Below the pieces are notes generated by a model that saw only the letters and a list, made by a program, of their open reading frames with translations, did not search any database and was not told the origin of the DNA. Made by a program: the position numbers and the translations under genes. Positions 49,224 through 63,160 of a stretch of DNA of 64,000 nt are shown here, piece after piece (the stretch's first letter is position 1; each line of letters begins with the position of its first letter). The stretch spans positions 18,052,433 through 18,116,432 of the forward strand of contig NC_090174.1 in assembly GCF_024679245.1 (NCBI RefSeq), written 5' to 3'. This stretch comes from Pseudorasbora parva. Taxonomy: Eukaryota; Chordata; Actinopteri; Cypriniformes; Gobionidae.

Positions 49224-50893
49224 CAGAGGTGGACAAAGTACACAACTCTATTACTTGAGTAAAAGTAAAAGTACTACTGGTCAAATATTACTCCGTTACA
49301 AGTGAAAGTTGTAAAAACAGATTTTTACTCAAGTAAAAGTACAGAAGTACTTGTTTTCAAAAGTACTTAAGTGTAAAAGTAAATTTGCATTTTTTATGCC
49401 AATGCATTATTTTATTGTTGTATAAATGCACACTGTCATCATGGTTTAAGCCATTCAGTGATGCTCCATCTGACATACTAGCATACGACTAACTTAAATT
49501 TAAATATTTGTATATAAGTTACAAAGCCCTTTACAAAACTGCTGTCACTTTAAGGCCGAATGCACGGATCCAATAAACTGATACACACCTGAAATTCTCC
49601 CAGCTTTACCATTCTCTTTCTCCCAGATGTTTATATTTTTAATATTTTATAAGACATGCACCGAGTGTATGCCAACTAAACTAATCTTGATTTAAAAAAA
49701 AAAAAAAACAGAAACATAATTTCAAAGTATGGCTATGGGTGCACACACTTGAGCCTAAGAACCGTCTTCTTCCATTTTGCTATGAACAGATCCGTGTTCA
49801 AAAAAAGTTGGGGAAATGTATATGACTATAAGAGTGATTCCTGATAGATTGTCTGAAACAACAACAACAAAAAACCTTTTAAAGAAGGAAAAAATCATCC
49901 TCAGACTTTCAGAGCTGCTACAGAAACGACTTTCGACCTAGATAGAAATGTAGTGGAGTAAAAAGTACGATATTTGTCTTTCAAATGTAGTGAAGTAAAA
50001 GTCATAAGTTTCCAGAAAAAATAATACTCCAGTAAAGTACAGATACTTAAAAAGTGTAATTAAAGGGTTAGTTCACCCAAAAATTAAAATTATTTAATTG
50101 ATTACTCACCCTCATGTCGTTGGACACCTGTAAAACCTTCGTTCATCTTCGGAACACAAATGAAGATATTTTTGTTGAAAGCTGATGGCTGAGAAAGGCT
50201 TCAAAAAGGCATCCATTGGCATTCAGTACATTTCAACTGACCCACTCACAAGACCCATAAAAGGCACTAAACACTTCGTTACAAAGTCCATCTCACTACA
50301 GTGGCTGTACAATAATTTTACAATGCGGCGAAAATAGTTATTGTGCTCACAAAAATCAAAATAAAGATATATTATTGACGTAAAAAAAATTATTGACGTA
50401 AACTCGAGGCATGTGCGAGAATATGACGCAGCTCCACCGTTCGAATCATAGCGAATACATGACCTGGAAGAGAAGGAGCGCCGCTATCGCGTGAGTTCAT
50501 GTCCGAGACCTACACGGAAGACAATATCTTGGCAGATAAAGTCATTATTTAGATTTTTTGTGCGCACAAAAACTGTTCTCGCCTCTTGGTACAATTATTG
50601 TACAGCCACTTTAGTGAGATGGACTTTGTAACGAAGTCTTTAGTGCCTTTTATGGGACTTGTGAGTGGGTCAGTGGAAATGTACTGAATCTCAATGGAGG
50701 CCTTTTTGAAGCCTTTCTCAGCCATCAGCTTTCAACAAAAATATCTTCATTTGTGTTCTGAAGATGAACGAAGGTCTTACAGGTGTCCAACGACATGAGG
50801 GTGAGTAATTAATGAAATAATTTTCATTTTTGGGTGAACTAACCCTTTAAGTACAGTACTCAAGTAAATGTACTTAGTTACTGTCCACCTCTG
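49224..50893. mobile_element. hAT-type element with CAGAGGTGGACA ends
   Basis: CAGAGGTGGACAAAGTACAC and the complement of GTACTTAGTTACTGTCCACC / TCTG form the ends. The flanks CTGCTGAG (49216-49223) and CCGCTGAG (50894-50901) agree at seven of eight positions. AAAAGTA(C) repeats lie inside both ends. A TTAA hairpin MITE is nested at 50064. No transposase is present. Confidence 0.8.
50064..50846. mobile_element. TTAA-flanked hairpin MITE, nearly palindromic
   Basis: AGGGTTAGTTCACCC at the left and its exact complement at the right abut TTAA (50060-50063, 50847-50850). Arms of about 340 bp are inverted copies: ACTCACCCTCATGTCGTTGG, TTCGTTCATCTTCGGAACAC, AAGATATTTTTGTTGAAAGC and their complements at 50725-50815. 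It should fold into a long hairpin. Confidence 0.88.
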
Positions 50894-50894
50894 C

Positions 50895-51267
50895 CGCTGA
50901 GAATGTGCACGACAGGCAATATGCATTTAAACAGGAGAATATTTGAAAATTGCTCTAATATGCCACATGTATAACAGCAGCTGGTGCCACTATGACCACA
51001 AGCCACACCTATTATGAAATTTAAATGTAGATTTAAAAAAAAAATGTATTTGGATATAATGGGTCACTTTCAATTATGTGCAAATGTATCTTTTGCAGCT
51101 CAAAATTTTGGGGCCCTTCCCATGCTCGAAAACTCTGAAAACTTTGAAACTTTGCACACGCATCAGAATGCGCGGCCATCAGGGCCGGGCTGAGGCTGGT
51201 AACCGGGCGTGGCAGGGAGGCTCGACAGCGCCCCCTAAAGTGGGGTCTGAAAACGTGGTCTATAAAT
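50895..51267 (+). repeat. Composite fish repeat flanking the inverted Gmr1 element
   Basis: Carries TCACTTTCAATTATGTGCAA and TTTGCAGCTCAAAATTTTG, shared with 56350-56400 in inverted form, then AACTTTGAAACTTTGCACACG and GACAGCGCCCCC. Together with 53872-54600 it looks like one repeat that the Gmr1-type element entered. Confidence 0.55.
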
Positions 51268-51272
51268 CAAAC

Positions 51273-51590
51273 TGTTACAAGTTTGTGTGTATGAAAGGAA
51301 GAGGACACGGGGGTCGGCTGGACTATTGGTGCTTCTCTTTATTTTCGTATATCAAACTCAGTAACACACTCAGGCGTGTGCCTTCAGTCAAACTCATAAA
51401 CAACAATAACTTCCGGTGGGTCACAGCACTTCCGGCTTCCGGGTCAAACTCAGGGTCTCGTGTTTTGCATCAACAGTCTGTCTCTCTCTCTCCCAGGCTT
51501 CCGGTTCCACAGGCGTTTTATCCTCTCCCCACGCCCATTACTGGAACAAGATACAGGTGTTATTAATCTGCGTCCAACCCACTCACTTAC
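51273..51590 (-). repeat. 3' LTR of second Gmr1-type element, truncated
   Basis: Matches the 5' LTR from TGTTACAAGTTTGTG to ...GTCCAACCCACTCAC, then diverges before the poly-C run at 51613. The missing part is the 5' end of the LTR in element orientation. Confidence 0.85.
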
Positions 51591-53647
51591 CGCTCGTCCC
51601 CCGACTCAGCCCCCCCCCCCCCCCCCCCCCTTCTAGTAAGGTCAGTCAAAGGGCTGGTGAGGTCCGAATAATTTGGTATAAACCGTCTATAATATCCCGC
51701 CAGCCCCAAGAACTGCCTTACCTCCTTTTTGGTCTTGGGTCTCAGACAGGTTGCAATCGCGGCAGTCTTATCAATTTGGGGACACACCTGCCCATGACCC
51801 AAGTGGAAGCCCAGATACCTTACTTCCACCCGCCCAATCGCACACTTCTTCGGATTGGCCGTGAGCCCCGCTCCTCTCAGCGACCTCAGGACCGCCCTGA
51901 CATGCTGAATATGCCGCTGCCAATTGTGACTGTAAATCACAATATCATCCAGATAGGCAGCAGCATATGCGGCATGGGGACGCAAAATCCTATCCATGAG
52001 GCGCTGGAAGGTAGCGGGAGCCCCGAACAAACCGAAAGGAAGCGTGACAAATTGGTGCAATCCAAACGGTGTGGTGAAAGCTGTCTTTTCTTTGGACAAT
52101 GGAGACAAGGGGATCTGCCAATAGCCCTTTGTTAAGTCCAATGTCGAATAAAATTGAGCCGTGCCCAGCCGATCAAGCAACTCGTCAACCCGCGGCATTG
52201 GATAAGCGTCGAATTTCGACACAGCGTTCACCTTGCGATAGTCCACACAGAACCTGACCGAGCCATCGGTTTTAGGAACCAAAACTATCGGGCTCGCCCA
52301 GTCACTGTTGGACTCCTCTATTACTCCCATGTCCAGCATCGTCGCCCCTAATTCTTTCTGAACCACCTTTTTTTTGTTTTCAGGTAACCGATACGGCCGG
52401 CTGCGAACTACCACGCCCGGCTCGGTCTCGATATGGTGCTGAATTAAGTCGGTGCGTCCCGGTAGGGGCGAGAACACGTCGGCAAACTCCGCCTGCAATT
52501 TTGATAAATCAGTGAGTTGGGACGGTGAGAGGTGATATCCACCAGGGGCCAGCGCGACTGATTGCGCCTTGATGCTCGCCTCTGGCCCGAGATCATCCTC
52601 CCCCCCAATCACCGTTGCCAACAGCACTGATTCCACCTCATTCCATTTTTTTAGGAGATTGAGGTGATATATTTGACGTGCCCCGTTCCTATTGGACCGC
52701 ATCACTTCATAATCGAGATCCCCGACCTGTCGTGCGACCTCAAACGGCCCCTGCCACTTTGACATTAATTTAGAGCTCGACGTAGGGAGTAATACGAGCA
52801 CCAACGCCAACAGGCCAGCCCAGGGGAGTGGGTTGGAGAATGGGAGTGGAGAGGGGGTGGAACCGGAACCATTATCCCCTCCCGCCCCCATCAGCCCTGC
52901 CCCCCTGGGCGGGGCCCTCGAACTCCCGAACGGCCCAGGGCCCATCCCCCCCCCGGCCTCTGGGGGGAATGCGAGGAGGGCCCGGAGGGCGGGACCTAGG
53001 GAGAGGAACAGGGCGAGAGAGAGAGAGACAGAGGGGGGAGAGAGAGAGGGAGAGGTTAGAAGGGGCTCGCCGAGCCCCGGGCACGCCACCATGTAGTCCT
53101 CCGCCAGGTTGATGGCCATCTCCAGCGACGTGGGCCGGTGGCACTGGACCCACTCGGCGGTCTTCTTTTGTAGCCGAGCGATAAACTGCTCCAGTACCAC
53201 CAGATCGACGATGTGGTCCACGTCGCTTCCGCCGGCCAAGAGCCATTTGCGACAGGAGTCCCGGAGCTGTTGGGCCATCGCGAAGGCCGACCCGCTGAAT
53301 GATGGCCCTCTTGAGGTCATCATATTCCAGGAGGTTCGCCACCGGCAGTTGTTGGGCAGCCGCCTGGGCTTTTCCGGAAAGTAGTGGAATAAGACACACC
53401 GGCCACTGTGCCCGGGGCCACCCGCAGGCCTCCGCGGATTTTTCAGACGTCTGCATGGCGGCGGCGCTGTCCTACTTCCTCCCGGGTTTCGGCACCAGTG
53501 TAACAAGTTCGTGTGAAAGGAAGGAAGAGGACACGGGGGTCGGCTGGACTGTTGATGCTTCTCTTTATTTTCGTATATCAAACTCAGTAACACACTCAGG
53601 CGTGTGCCTTCAGTCAAACTTATAAACAACAATAACTTCCGGTTCAC
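51587..53647 (-). pseudogene. Gag (SCAN-like), integrase tail and RT in one 686-codon frame
   Basis: The frame runs out of the 5' LTR, so its first methionine is not a natural start. Around residues 105-195 it reads AMAQQLRDSCRKWLLAGGSD, HIVDLVVLEQFIARLQKKTA and EWVQCHRPTSLEMAINLAED, the SCAN-type capsid fold. A low-complexity Pro/Gly/Leu stretch follows. Around residues 300-340 KWQGPFEVARQVGDLDYEVM and RQIYHLNLLKKWNE form an integrase GPY/F module. RT follows with LDLTKGYWQIPLSPLSKEKT, TLPFGLFGAPATFQRLMDRI, YLDDIVIYS and FLGLAGYYRRFIPNYSDLTS, then collapses into GGGGGG at the poly-C run. Protease and the integrase core are missing, so it is a deletion product. Confidence 0.85.
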
Positions 53648-53866
53648 AGCACTTCCGGCTTCCGGGTCAAACTCAGGGTCTCGTGTTTCGCATCAACAGT
53701 CCGTCTCTCTCTCTCCCAGGCTTCCGGTTCCACAGGCGTTTTATCCTCTCCCCACGCCCATTACTGGAACAAGATACAGGTGTTATTAATCTGCGTCCAA
53801 CCCACTCACGTCCCGCGGCTCTCTCTCCCGCTGCAGACCTCGCTGAATCACGCCCCCCTTGCCACA
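53499..53866 (-). repeat. 5' LTR of second Gmr1-type element (368 bp)
   Basis: On the minus strand it runs TGTGGCAAGGGGGGCGTG to ...GAACTTGTTACA, TG...CA bounded. It differs from the truncated 3' LTR by only a few substitutions and short gaps, suggesting a fairly recent insertion. Confidence 0.88.
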
Positions 53867-53871
53867 CAAAC

Positions 53872-54760
53872 ACACTTGCACGTACATATATGAAACTCGG
53901 TACACATATAGAGCTCATCGGGCCGAACAACTTTCGTGCTCTAAGTTATGTGTCAGCCCAACAGGAAGTGAGCTATTATGGGTTGTTCGGAAAACGCATG
54001 CTCTGGAATTTAACATACTCCTCCTAGACGATTCACCCAATCAACACCAAACTCTGCCAGCATGAAGTCAACACACTGAGGATGCTAAATTGCAAGCAAC
54101 TTTTTGATATCTCAAACGGTTTGGCCGTGGCGAAGAGATGAATTTATGGCGAGAAAAGGGAAACAGGAAGGGTGTTATAACTTTTGCATACATTAATTCA
54201 TTTTGATGAAACTTCAGCTGTGTGTTTGCTGTAAGAGGCTGATCACATGGATATGACTTTTGTGAGTCAAAGTTATAGCGCCACCAACTGACAGCAGGAA
54301 GTGTCACTTTTGTCCAAAGTGGGGGGTTAGTTTTATCTAGTCACCAAACTCGGTATATATATTGTACATTTCGAGCCGGACAACTTTCTAATTTACAGTC
54401 ATTAGGTCTGACCAACAGGAAGTTAGATAATTTGGTTGGAAGATAACAAGAAGTGGCAAAGCGAGCTCTGAGTTTTACCTTCTCCTCAAAAGCGATTCAT
54501 TCAATCTCCTCCAAACTCGGACAACATGAAGTAAATATACAGAAGATGCTAAAATGCGAACGGTTATTGGATATCTCAAACGGTTTTCCCTTAGCAAAAG
54601 CTTAAAAAAATACAAAAGAGAGACACAAGTAACTGGTTCATAAATAAGGCTATACTCCCACCTGCTGGTTATTCTATATATCACACTGTTTTTTTTCTTT
54701 TTTTTTCCTTTTTTTTCCCAACACTTGAATTTCCCAACACCCAATGCTCTCACTTAAATG
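53872..54760 (+). repeat. Two diverged tandem units of a composite fish repeat
   Basis: Units start near 53887 (GAAACTCGGTACACATATAG) and 54343 (CAAACTCGGTATATATATTG). Each continues with CAACTTTC, GACCAACAGGAAGT or GCCCAACAGGAAGT and ATATCTCAAACGGTTT. The period is about 455 bp. Non-coding. Confidence 0.65.
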
Positions 54761-54827
54761 ACCAGTAGAGGGCAATATTGTATAAGTTTTCAATCAAAAA
54801 ACCTTGCCTCTGTGTGTGTGTGTGGTT

Positions 54828-55494
<667 letters not shown>

Positions 55495-55499
55495 CCACT

Positions 55500-56187
<688 letters not shown>

Positions 56188-56339
56188 AGGGGGTCTCTCT
56201 CACTCTCTCTCTCACCTTGTCTCTTGTGTTTTCATAATTTAACCCTTTCATATCATAGGCTATCACAAATATCTATCACTTTATTGTGAAAAATAAGTAA
56301 AAAACAAAAAATATATTATATCTTTAATTAAATTCTGGT

Positions 56340-56983
56340 CTTCTGAACTTACAAAATTTTGAGCTGCAAAAAATACATTTGCACATAATTGAAAGTGACC
56401 TATTATATCCTAATACTTTAATTGTTTTCTATAACATGGGCTTTAAAGAAGGTCATGTGCTGTGTTTGCAAAGATCAGGTATGACACCTCTTTAAACTAA
56501 TTATTTATTGATAGAATTCGAATGGATAAAAAAATTAAATTTCACATTAATTTATAAAAGTGGCTGTTTATAATAAACTTCCATAAATTATATGCACACA
56601 TATTACTCTTACCTGACACTGGTATTAAAATCATTGTTGCGGTTTCTGTGATTTGGCTTTATTTATTTATTTATTTTTATTTAAAAAAAAAAATTAATGC
56701 CACACATATTGAAATAAAAACAAGCATGCTTTTTACGGCATAAGACTGGTGAACAATCACAAGCTACTATAGGTCAAGACACATAAAGAGAAGTGTAAGG
56801 ATAATACAAATTCAGCATTTGGACAGTATTCTACACTTATTTGGAAATTGACATTTGACATCATCAGAGATAAAATTAATAAATAAAATGTAATTGATCT
56901 CATAGATGTGACTGTTGTGGTTCCTGGTCATAGCACCAGTTGCTGCAGTTAATGAGGTGAATTCAAATGACTTTGACATAGTC

Positions 56984-57019
<36 letters not shown>

Positions 57020-57060
57020 CCACCGGCTTGGGCCCGTCATCGCTGCTCGCAGCTTTAATA
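56340..57060 (-). repeat. Right arm of the widely spaced inverted repeat
   Basis: Complement of the left arm at 48415-49110, interrupted by a poly-C run at 56983-57016 just next to GGTGCCACCGGCTTGGGCCC. The spacer between the arms holds the hAT element, the second Gmr1-type element and the (GT)n arrays. Confidence 0.7.
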
Positions 57061-57126
57061 TTATATTATTATCTGTGTGGAGACATTTCCCCCACGAAGT
57101 AGGGAATACCAGGACACACACACACA

Positions 57127-58132
<1,006 letters not shown>

Positions 58133-58780
58133 AACAGTGTGTCTTGGCTGTATTCAGATGACTTTAGCAGTGGTCTTACACTGCTAGCCTGCATTGTACT
58201 ACTGAAGAAATTAAAATTCTTAAATTCTTAAATTAAAGCTTTTAATTGTTTAACAATATTTAATCTTTGTTATGAATAAGTTTTACTTTTATATTTTACG
58301 TTGCATTTATTTTGTTCTTTAAGATAGATCCTGTGAGTATTAACTATGTCAAAAATATCAAATATAATTTTTAAATATCAAAATATAATTTATTTCATTT
58401 TTAATCTCCAGATCATTGTTTGTATAGGTCATAGTGTGACTCAAGCTTTTTTGCTCAAAGGTGAAGACCCAACTTTATGCATGTTTTGTAAGACCGTCCT
58501 GGGTTTAAACAATAATGCTCGTTTATCAAGTTATTTCACTTAAGGATTTTTAGTAAGATTAAACTCTAATCTGTGCAAACATTAAACTTGAAATTAAAAA
58601 CCTTGATTTGGTCTCTACACTTCATTATGGTAACTCTGCTAAACTATAATTACTCAAACTAAAACTGAAACTAAATAAATAAAAACTAAATAGAAATGTA
58701 TTTGCAAAATAAAAACTAAACTAAAACTAGCAAAACCATTTGTAAAACTAACTAAACTGAAATTTGTAGCCAGTTTTTGA
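58133..58780. other. AT-rich DNA, nothing recognised
   Basis: No element ends or coding similarity. Contains AAACTAAA-type low-complexity sequence at 58655-58760. Confidence 0.5.
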
Positions 58781-58960
58781 TTTGTTAAAAAGTTTGAAAT
58801 ATCCAATACATTTCGTTCCACTTCATGATTGTGTCCCACTTGTTGTTGATTCTTTACAAAAAATTACAGTTTCATATCATTATGTTTGAAGCCTGAAATG
58901 TGGCAAAAGGTTGCAAAGTTCAAGGGGGCCGAATACTTTCGGAAGGCACTCTATTTGTGT
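58781..58960. repeat. Tc1-like element terminus, solitary
   Basis: AAAGGTTGCAAAGTTCAAGG and GGGCCGAATACTTTCGGAAG / GCACTCTA form the characteristic outer end of a Tc1-like transposon. No transposase and no second end were found nearby. Confidence 0.6.
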
Positions 58961-59219
58961 TTTTTTTTTTTTTTTTTACATTTCTTTGTTTATTTATTGA
59001 TGTATTTATTTATTTTTAATATTGGCAGATATTATTTTTTTATATTGACAGATATAACTTTGACATTCCATACTATAACAGGTGTTGAACACTTTGTAGT
59101 GTGTACTTTAATGTAAATGCTGACTGATGAGGATGACAGCTGTCTTCTCTGACACATATGGAGTCTTTACCGTGCACCTGATGTGAGTAAAATCATTTCA
59201 CATTATCGTTATATCCCAC

Positions 59220-61945
59220 TAGAGCTTGCATAGACTAGTCGAGTAGTCGAGAGATCGACTTCTTCAACCACTAGACGCTGTCGGAAACAATCGACTACTC
59301 GAGCGTGCATTTATTATGAATGAATTCAAAATGGCGAACGTCAGCAACAGACACCACACATCAGATGTGTGGAAGTATTTCATCAAGGAGGACAAAAATG
59401 TTGTAATTTGCCAACTTTGTAAGACTACTTTAAAATACAACAGCAGTACGACAGCGATGCATAACCACCTACGAATGAAACATTCGACAACAAAGGCAAA
59501 TGATAGTGAGAAGCACACCACAAAGCAAACAAGCATTGGTGAATTCTGTAAACGCCTGATTACAGAGAGGAGAAGACAGGTAATAACAGATTTACTTGTG
59601 GATTTTATAGTGACGGATATAAGACCACTATCTGCAGTTTAAGGAGAGGGATTCAGGGGAATTATCAACTTCTTTGAACCCAATTACACCATTCCATCGA
59701 ATGCTACCCTGTGGAAAACAATCGGCCACAAAAACGACTCTCTAAAAGCGGACATTGCGTCTGAAATAAAAGGCAAGAACATCTCTCTCACTAGTGATCT
59801 CTGGACTTCTTGCACCATGGATCCATATATAACAATAACTGCTCACTACATCAGTGACCTATGGGAGTTGAAATCAAGGGTATTGGGCACCACTCATGCC
59901 AGGGAGACACACTGCTGTCAACATTGCACAGAAGCTCACAGAAACCATTAATGAGTGGGAGTTGTGCACATTCTGCACTGTGACAACGCAAACAATATGA
60001 ACTTGGCCATGGAAATCTGTGAGGCCTTGCCCCACCACATTGGTTGTGCAGCGGACACACGTTACAGCTTGCCGTTAAGGCAGGTTTGGATTTACCAGTG
60101 GTCTCAAAGGCCGTTGATGCTGCGAGGCGTGCGTCAGCCACTTCCGTCACTCTTCAGTGGCGACCCGCGCACTAAAAGCACGCCAAGAGCAGCTATCCAT
60201 CAGAGGGAGAAAACTCTAGATGGAATTCCACGTTCGAAATGTTGGATCGGCTTTAAGAGCAGAGAATCAGTAACTAATGTCCAGTATCGAAAAACTCTGG
60301 CAATAAAGTCATCTTGCTGGGATCTGATTGAACAGCTGCTTCCCATACTGAGTCCACTTGCAAAGGCGACAACAATCATGCGTGCAGTGTGTCATCAATC
60401 TGACTGAAAATACTCTGCGGCACAGCGCGGGTGACCTCACAGCCACTTAGGCATTCAAAGAGACGGTTCGGAAACAGCTGGTGATGCGGTTTAAACTGGA
60501 CTCTGCAACGGTAGCCACATCCCTACCTATTAGCGTGTGCATGTTGGATCCACGGTTTAAGCGTTTGCTATTTCTACCAGAAAAAGCCAGAGAGGATGCC
60601 AAAGCCCATCTCGCCGATTTATTGCAGGACAGTGAGACAAAGAACTCAGAAACTTCAGGTGAGCTAATAATCCATAGTGAAAGTTTATTTTTTTTATGCA
60701 TACTTGATGCGTATTTCACTATCACAACAGGTGCACCGGAGGTTGCCGACTGCAGCGGGACAACCAATGCGTTGCCCAGAGAGCATAAAAAACCAAGACT
60801 CGAGGCTGATCTCGAGGATGTAACTTTGGATGTAACTACAAAAGCCGCAATCCGACGACAAAGCAGCCAACTGGCAGTGAAGATGAGATTCAGGATTTTT
60901 TTCAGATGCCTGACATTCCCACCTTTGGGAATCCTCTTGAATGGTGGGCATCTAATGAACACCGGTTTCCTTGGCTATCCAAGCTGGCTAAATCTTATCT
61001 TGCTGTCCCTGCCACCAGTACACCAAGTGAAATAATTTTTTCCTTGGCCGGCAACACCGTCACAAGGCAAAGATCGAGCTTGCATCCCTTTCACGTCGAT
61101 GCGCTTGTATTTCTAAATGCAAACAGCGATCCATGAGCTCGACCAAAGATTGCGTGTGGCGAGAGGACAATAGCGACAATTAATAAACTTTCAAGCTGGT
61201 TGAAGTAAGATTAAATTAGGCCTAGTTATTCGTTATTACTGTTGAAATGAAATATAAATGTTGAATATGGCCTACTATAAAATGAATAAATGAAATTTAC
61301 CCATGTTTGAACTGTTTTGCTAGATGAATACGCATTCACAGAGTTTTAAAGAATGCTGCACGTGTAGCCTTATTTCTATGAATTTCTCTGTTACACATGA
61401 AATTCAAATGTAATTTTTTATTATTATTTTGTAATGTAACGTTTTTTATATGTTATTTTATTTTGTACAATTTATGTAACTATGTTAATTGTTGCATTCG
61501 GCTGTTGAAAGAACCTTTCTGAATTGAAGTAAAATTTGTTACTGTTTTTACTGCTGAAAACTTTGTTCTTGTTATAGGCTAGCTGCTGAAAACTCGAGAA
61601 ATATTACATTTGTTATTATAAGTTATTAAATTGTTAGGCTACTGTATGCATTTAGCCATGCACATATCGTTTTCATATACGACCAGAATGATTGCAATGT
61701 CGCGGTCAGGCGCGGCTATTTATTTGGCTTTAATCTGTTATATGAACATTACATTTAAATGTCGTAATTATAATGTTTTGGGAGTTTTAATGTAATTGTT
61801 GCATTAGGCTAAGAATTAATAAACATTTATTGAACTATTTAATGTCTTTTCATTTGCTGTAGCATGAACCACGAGTAGTCGAGTAACTCGGGTATTGTTT
61901 TGATTTGTAATTGCCTAGCAGAAATCAGTAGTCGTGCAACCCCTA
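59220..61945 (+). mobile_element. hAT transposon with decayed transposase
   Basis: Ends TAGAGCTTGCATAGACTA and (complement) TAGGGGTTGCACGACTAC form imperfect inverted repeats. The flanks TATCCCAC (59212-59219) and GATCCCAC (61946-61953) agree at seven of eight bases, as expected for hAT. Subterminal AGTCGAGTAGTCGA motifs occur at both ends. It carries a BED finger, a transposase core and a hATC domain, broken by several stops and shifts. Confidence 0.88.
59316..61136 (+). pseudogene. hAT transposase: BED finger, core, hATC dimerisation domain
   Basis: The start MNEFKMANVSNRHHTSDVWK leads into the BED zinc finger VVICQLCKTTLKYNSST...HNHLRMKH (C-x2-C, H-x4-H). The frame meets TAA at 59640 but continues in the same frame with GEGFRGIINFFEPNYTIPSN and NISLTSDLWTSCTMDPYITI, the first catalytic Asp region. 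Later pieces in other frames are VVHILHCDNANNMNLAMEIC (59955), VCMLDPRFKRLLFLPEKA (about 60540) and the hATC block PLEWWASNEHRFPWLSKLAK, SYLAVPATSTPSEIIFSLAG (60935-61060). Inactive. Confidence 0.88.
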
Positions 61946-61953
61946 GATCCCAC

Positions 61954-62340
61954 ACAAGTCTGCACCACTGAGTGAAAGGATTTAACTTTACACACTGCAC
62001 TCCCCTGACTTTAAGTCATTTTAAAATGTTTATTAATTTGACAACTAGTAATTTATCGTTCTTTAAAAAAATAGCTTTAGCATAAATGCATTTTTTGTGG
62101 GTTTTAACAGACCAGCTTACAACTTTAATGATGCATCAATAAATTATATATTCATTATTTACTAATGGTTTGATCATCATTTGTTTATGATTAATAATTG
62201 TTTATTGAGATAATGGTACACTGACATTTCAGTGATTAATAATATATTAGCTAGTAGCTTAATAACCATCAACCACAAGGATCTTTTTGATTATTTAATG
62301 ATATGCAATTTTTTTTAAAAAGATAACTTACGACAGATTT
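61954..62340. other. AT-rich DNA right of the hAT element
   Basis: Nothing recognised beyond ATTTATGATTAATAATTG-like low complexity shared with 62640-62900. Confidence 0.5.
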
Positions 62341-62348
62341 GCAATTTG

Positions 62349-62624
62349 GGTAACACTTTAGTATGGGGAACACATATTCACTATTAACTACTTTTGCCTC
62401 AATAAACTCCTAATTTACTGCTTATTAATAGTTAGTAACATAGCTTTTGTGGTATTTAAGTTTAGATATTGGGTAGGATTAAGGGATGTAGAATAAGGTC
62501 ATGCAGAATAAGGGATTAATATGTGCTTTATAAGTACTAATAAACAGCCAATATCCTAGTAATATGCATTCTAATAAGCAACTAGTTAATAATTAATAAC
62601 TGAAACTTAAAATAAAGTGTTACC
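62349..62624. mobile_element. hAT-type MITE (GGTAACACTTTA ends), 276 bp
   Basis: GGTAACACTTTAGTATGGGG at the left and (complement) GGTAACACTTTATTTTAAGT at the right. A perfect eight-base duplication GCAATTTG flanks it (62341-62348, 62625-62632). Non-coding. Confidence 0.88.
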
Positions 62625-62632
62625 GCAATTTG

Positions 62633-62905
62633 TTAGCATATTACTTAATCATTTATGAACGTAGAGTCATAATTTGTAAATGATTAGTTCGTCATTATCT
62701 AATAATTTGTAAATAGTTTATAACAATCTAAAAAACACAAAAAAGTAACAATTTATTAACATTTATGAAAGGCATAGTCATGATTTGTAAGTTATTAGTT
62801 CATCATTAGCTAATCAATTGTAAATTACTTATATCTGAATCTACTAAAAATATGTAAATTAATTAACATATCACACATTAATCATTTATGAACGCATAGT
62901 TGTAA
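62633..62905 (+). repeat. AT-rich tandem units of about 120-130 bp
   Basis: CATTTATGAA(C/A)G followed by AGTCAT(A/G)ATTTGTAA recurs at about 62650, 62760 and 62885, with GTTC(G/A)TCATTA in between. Degenerate. Confidence 0.6.
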
Positions 62906-63160
62906 CGATCCACTGAAGGCGAGGTTTAGATGAACCCAAATGCAGCTTTATTAAAGCAAACTTAACTTGACTTGACATAAACAGACTCACCAACTGTGGG
63001 TTACACATTCACAGTAATAGACAAAGACACATGGCAAACATGAGGGCTTAAATACACAAAGGCTGAGGACTAGACAAGACACACCTTTGAAAAATGATCA
63101 AAGCATAGGCTAGACTTAATGAAACAAAACCACATAACTGTATTATAGGCTACATGTGAA
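62906..63160. repeat. Possible truncated LTR or 3' UTR-like repeat
   Basis: TGTAACGATCCACTGAAGG followed by AACCCAAATGCAGCTTTATT resembles the complement of an LTR R/U5 region. No second terminus or target duplication was found. Confidence 0.3.

Larger units (their letters stand above)
51273..53866 (-). mobile_element. Second Gmr1-type gypsy element, inverted and internally deleted
   Basis: Perfect five-base duplication CAAAC flanks it (51268-51272, 53867-53871). The 5' LTR is 53499-53866. Next to it, in minus orientation, a TGGTGCCGAAACCCGGGA primer-binding-like site begins one base inside. The order is SCAN-like gag, integrase GPY/F module, RT. RT ends in a glycine/poly-C tract (51613-51632) fused to a truncated 3' LTR (51273-about 51590). 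Protease, integrase core, RNase H and the start of the 3' LTR are missing. Confidence 0.85.

Noticed and set aside
52828..53456. Several Pro/Gly/Arg-rich frames on both strands
   Set aside because: GC-rich low-complexity region of the inverted Gmr1-type element. The frame containing SCAN, GPY/F and RT blocks is the one at 51587-53647.
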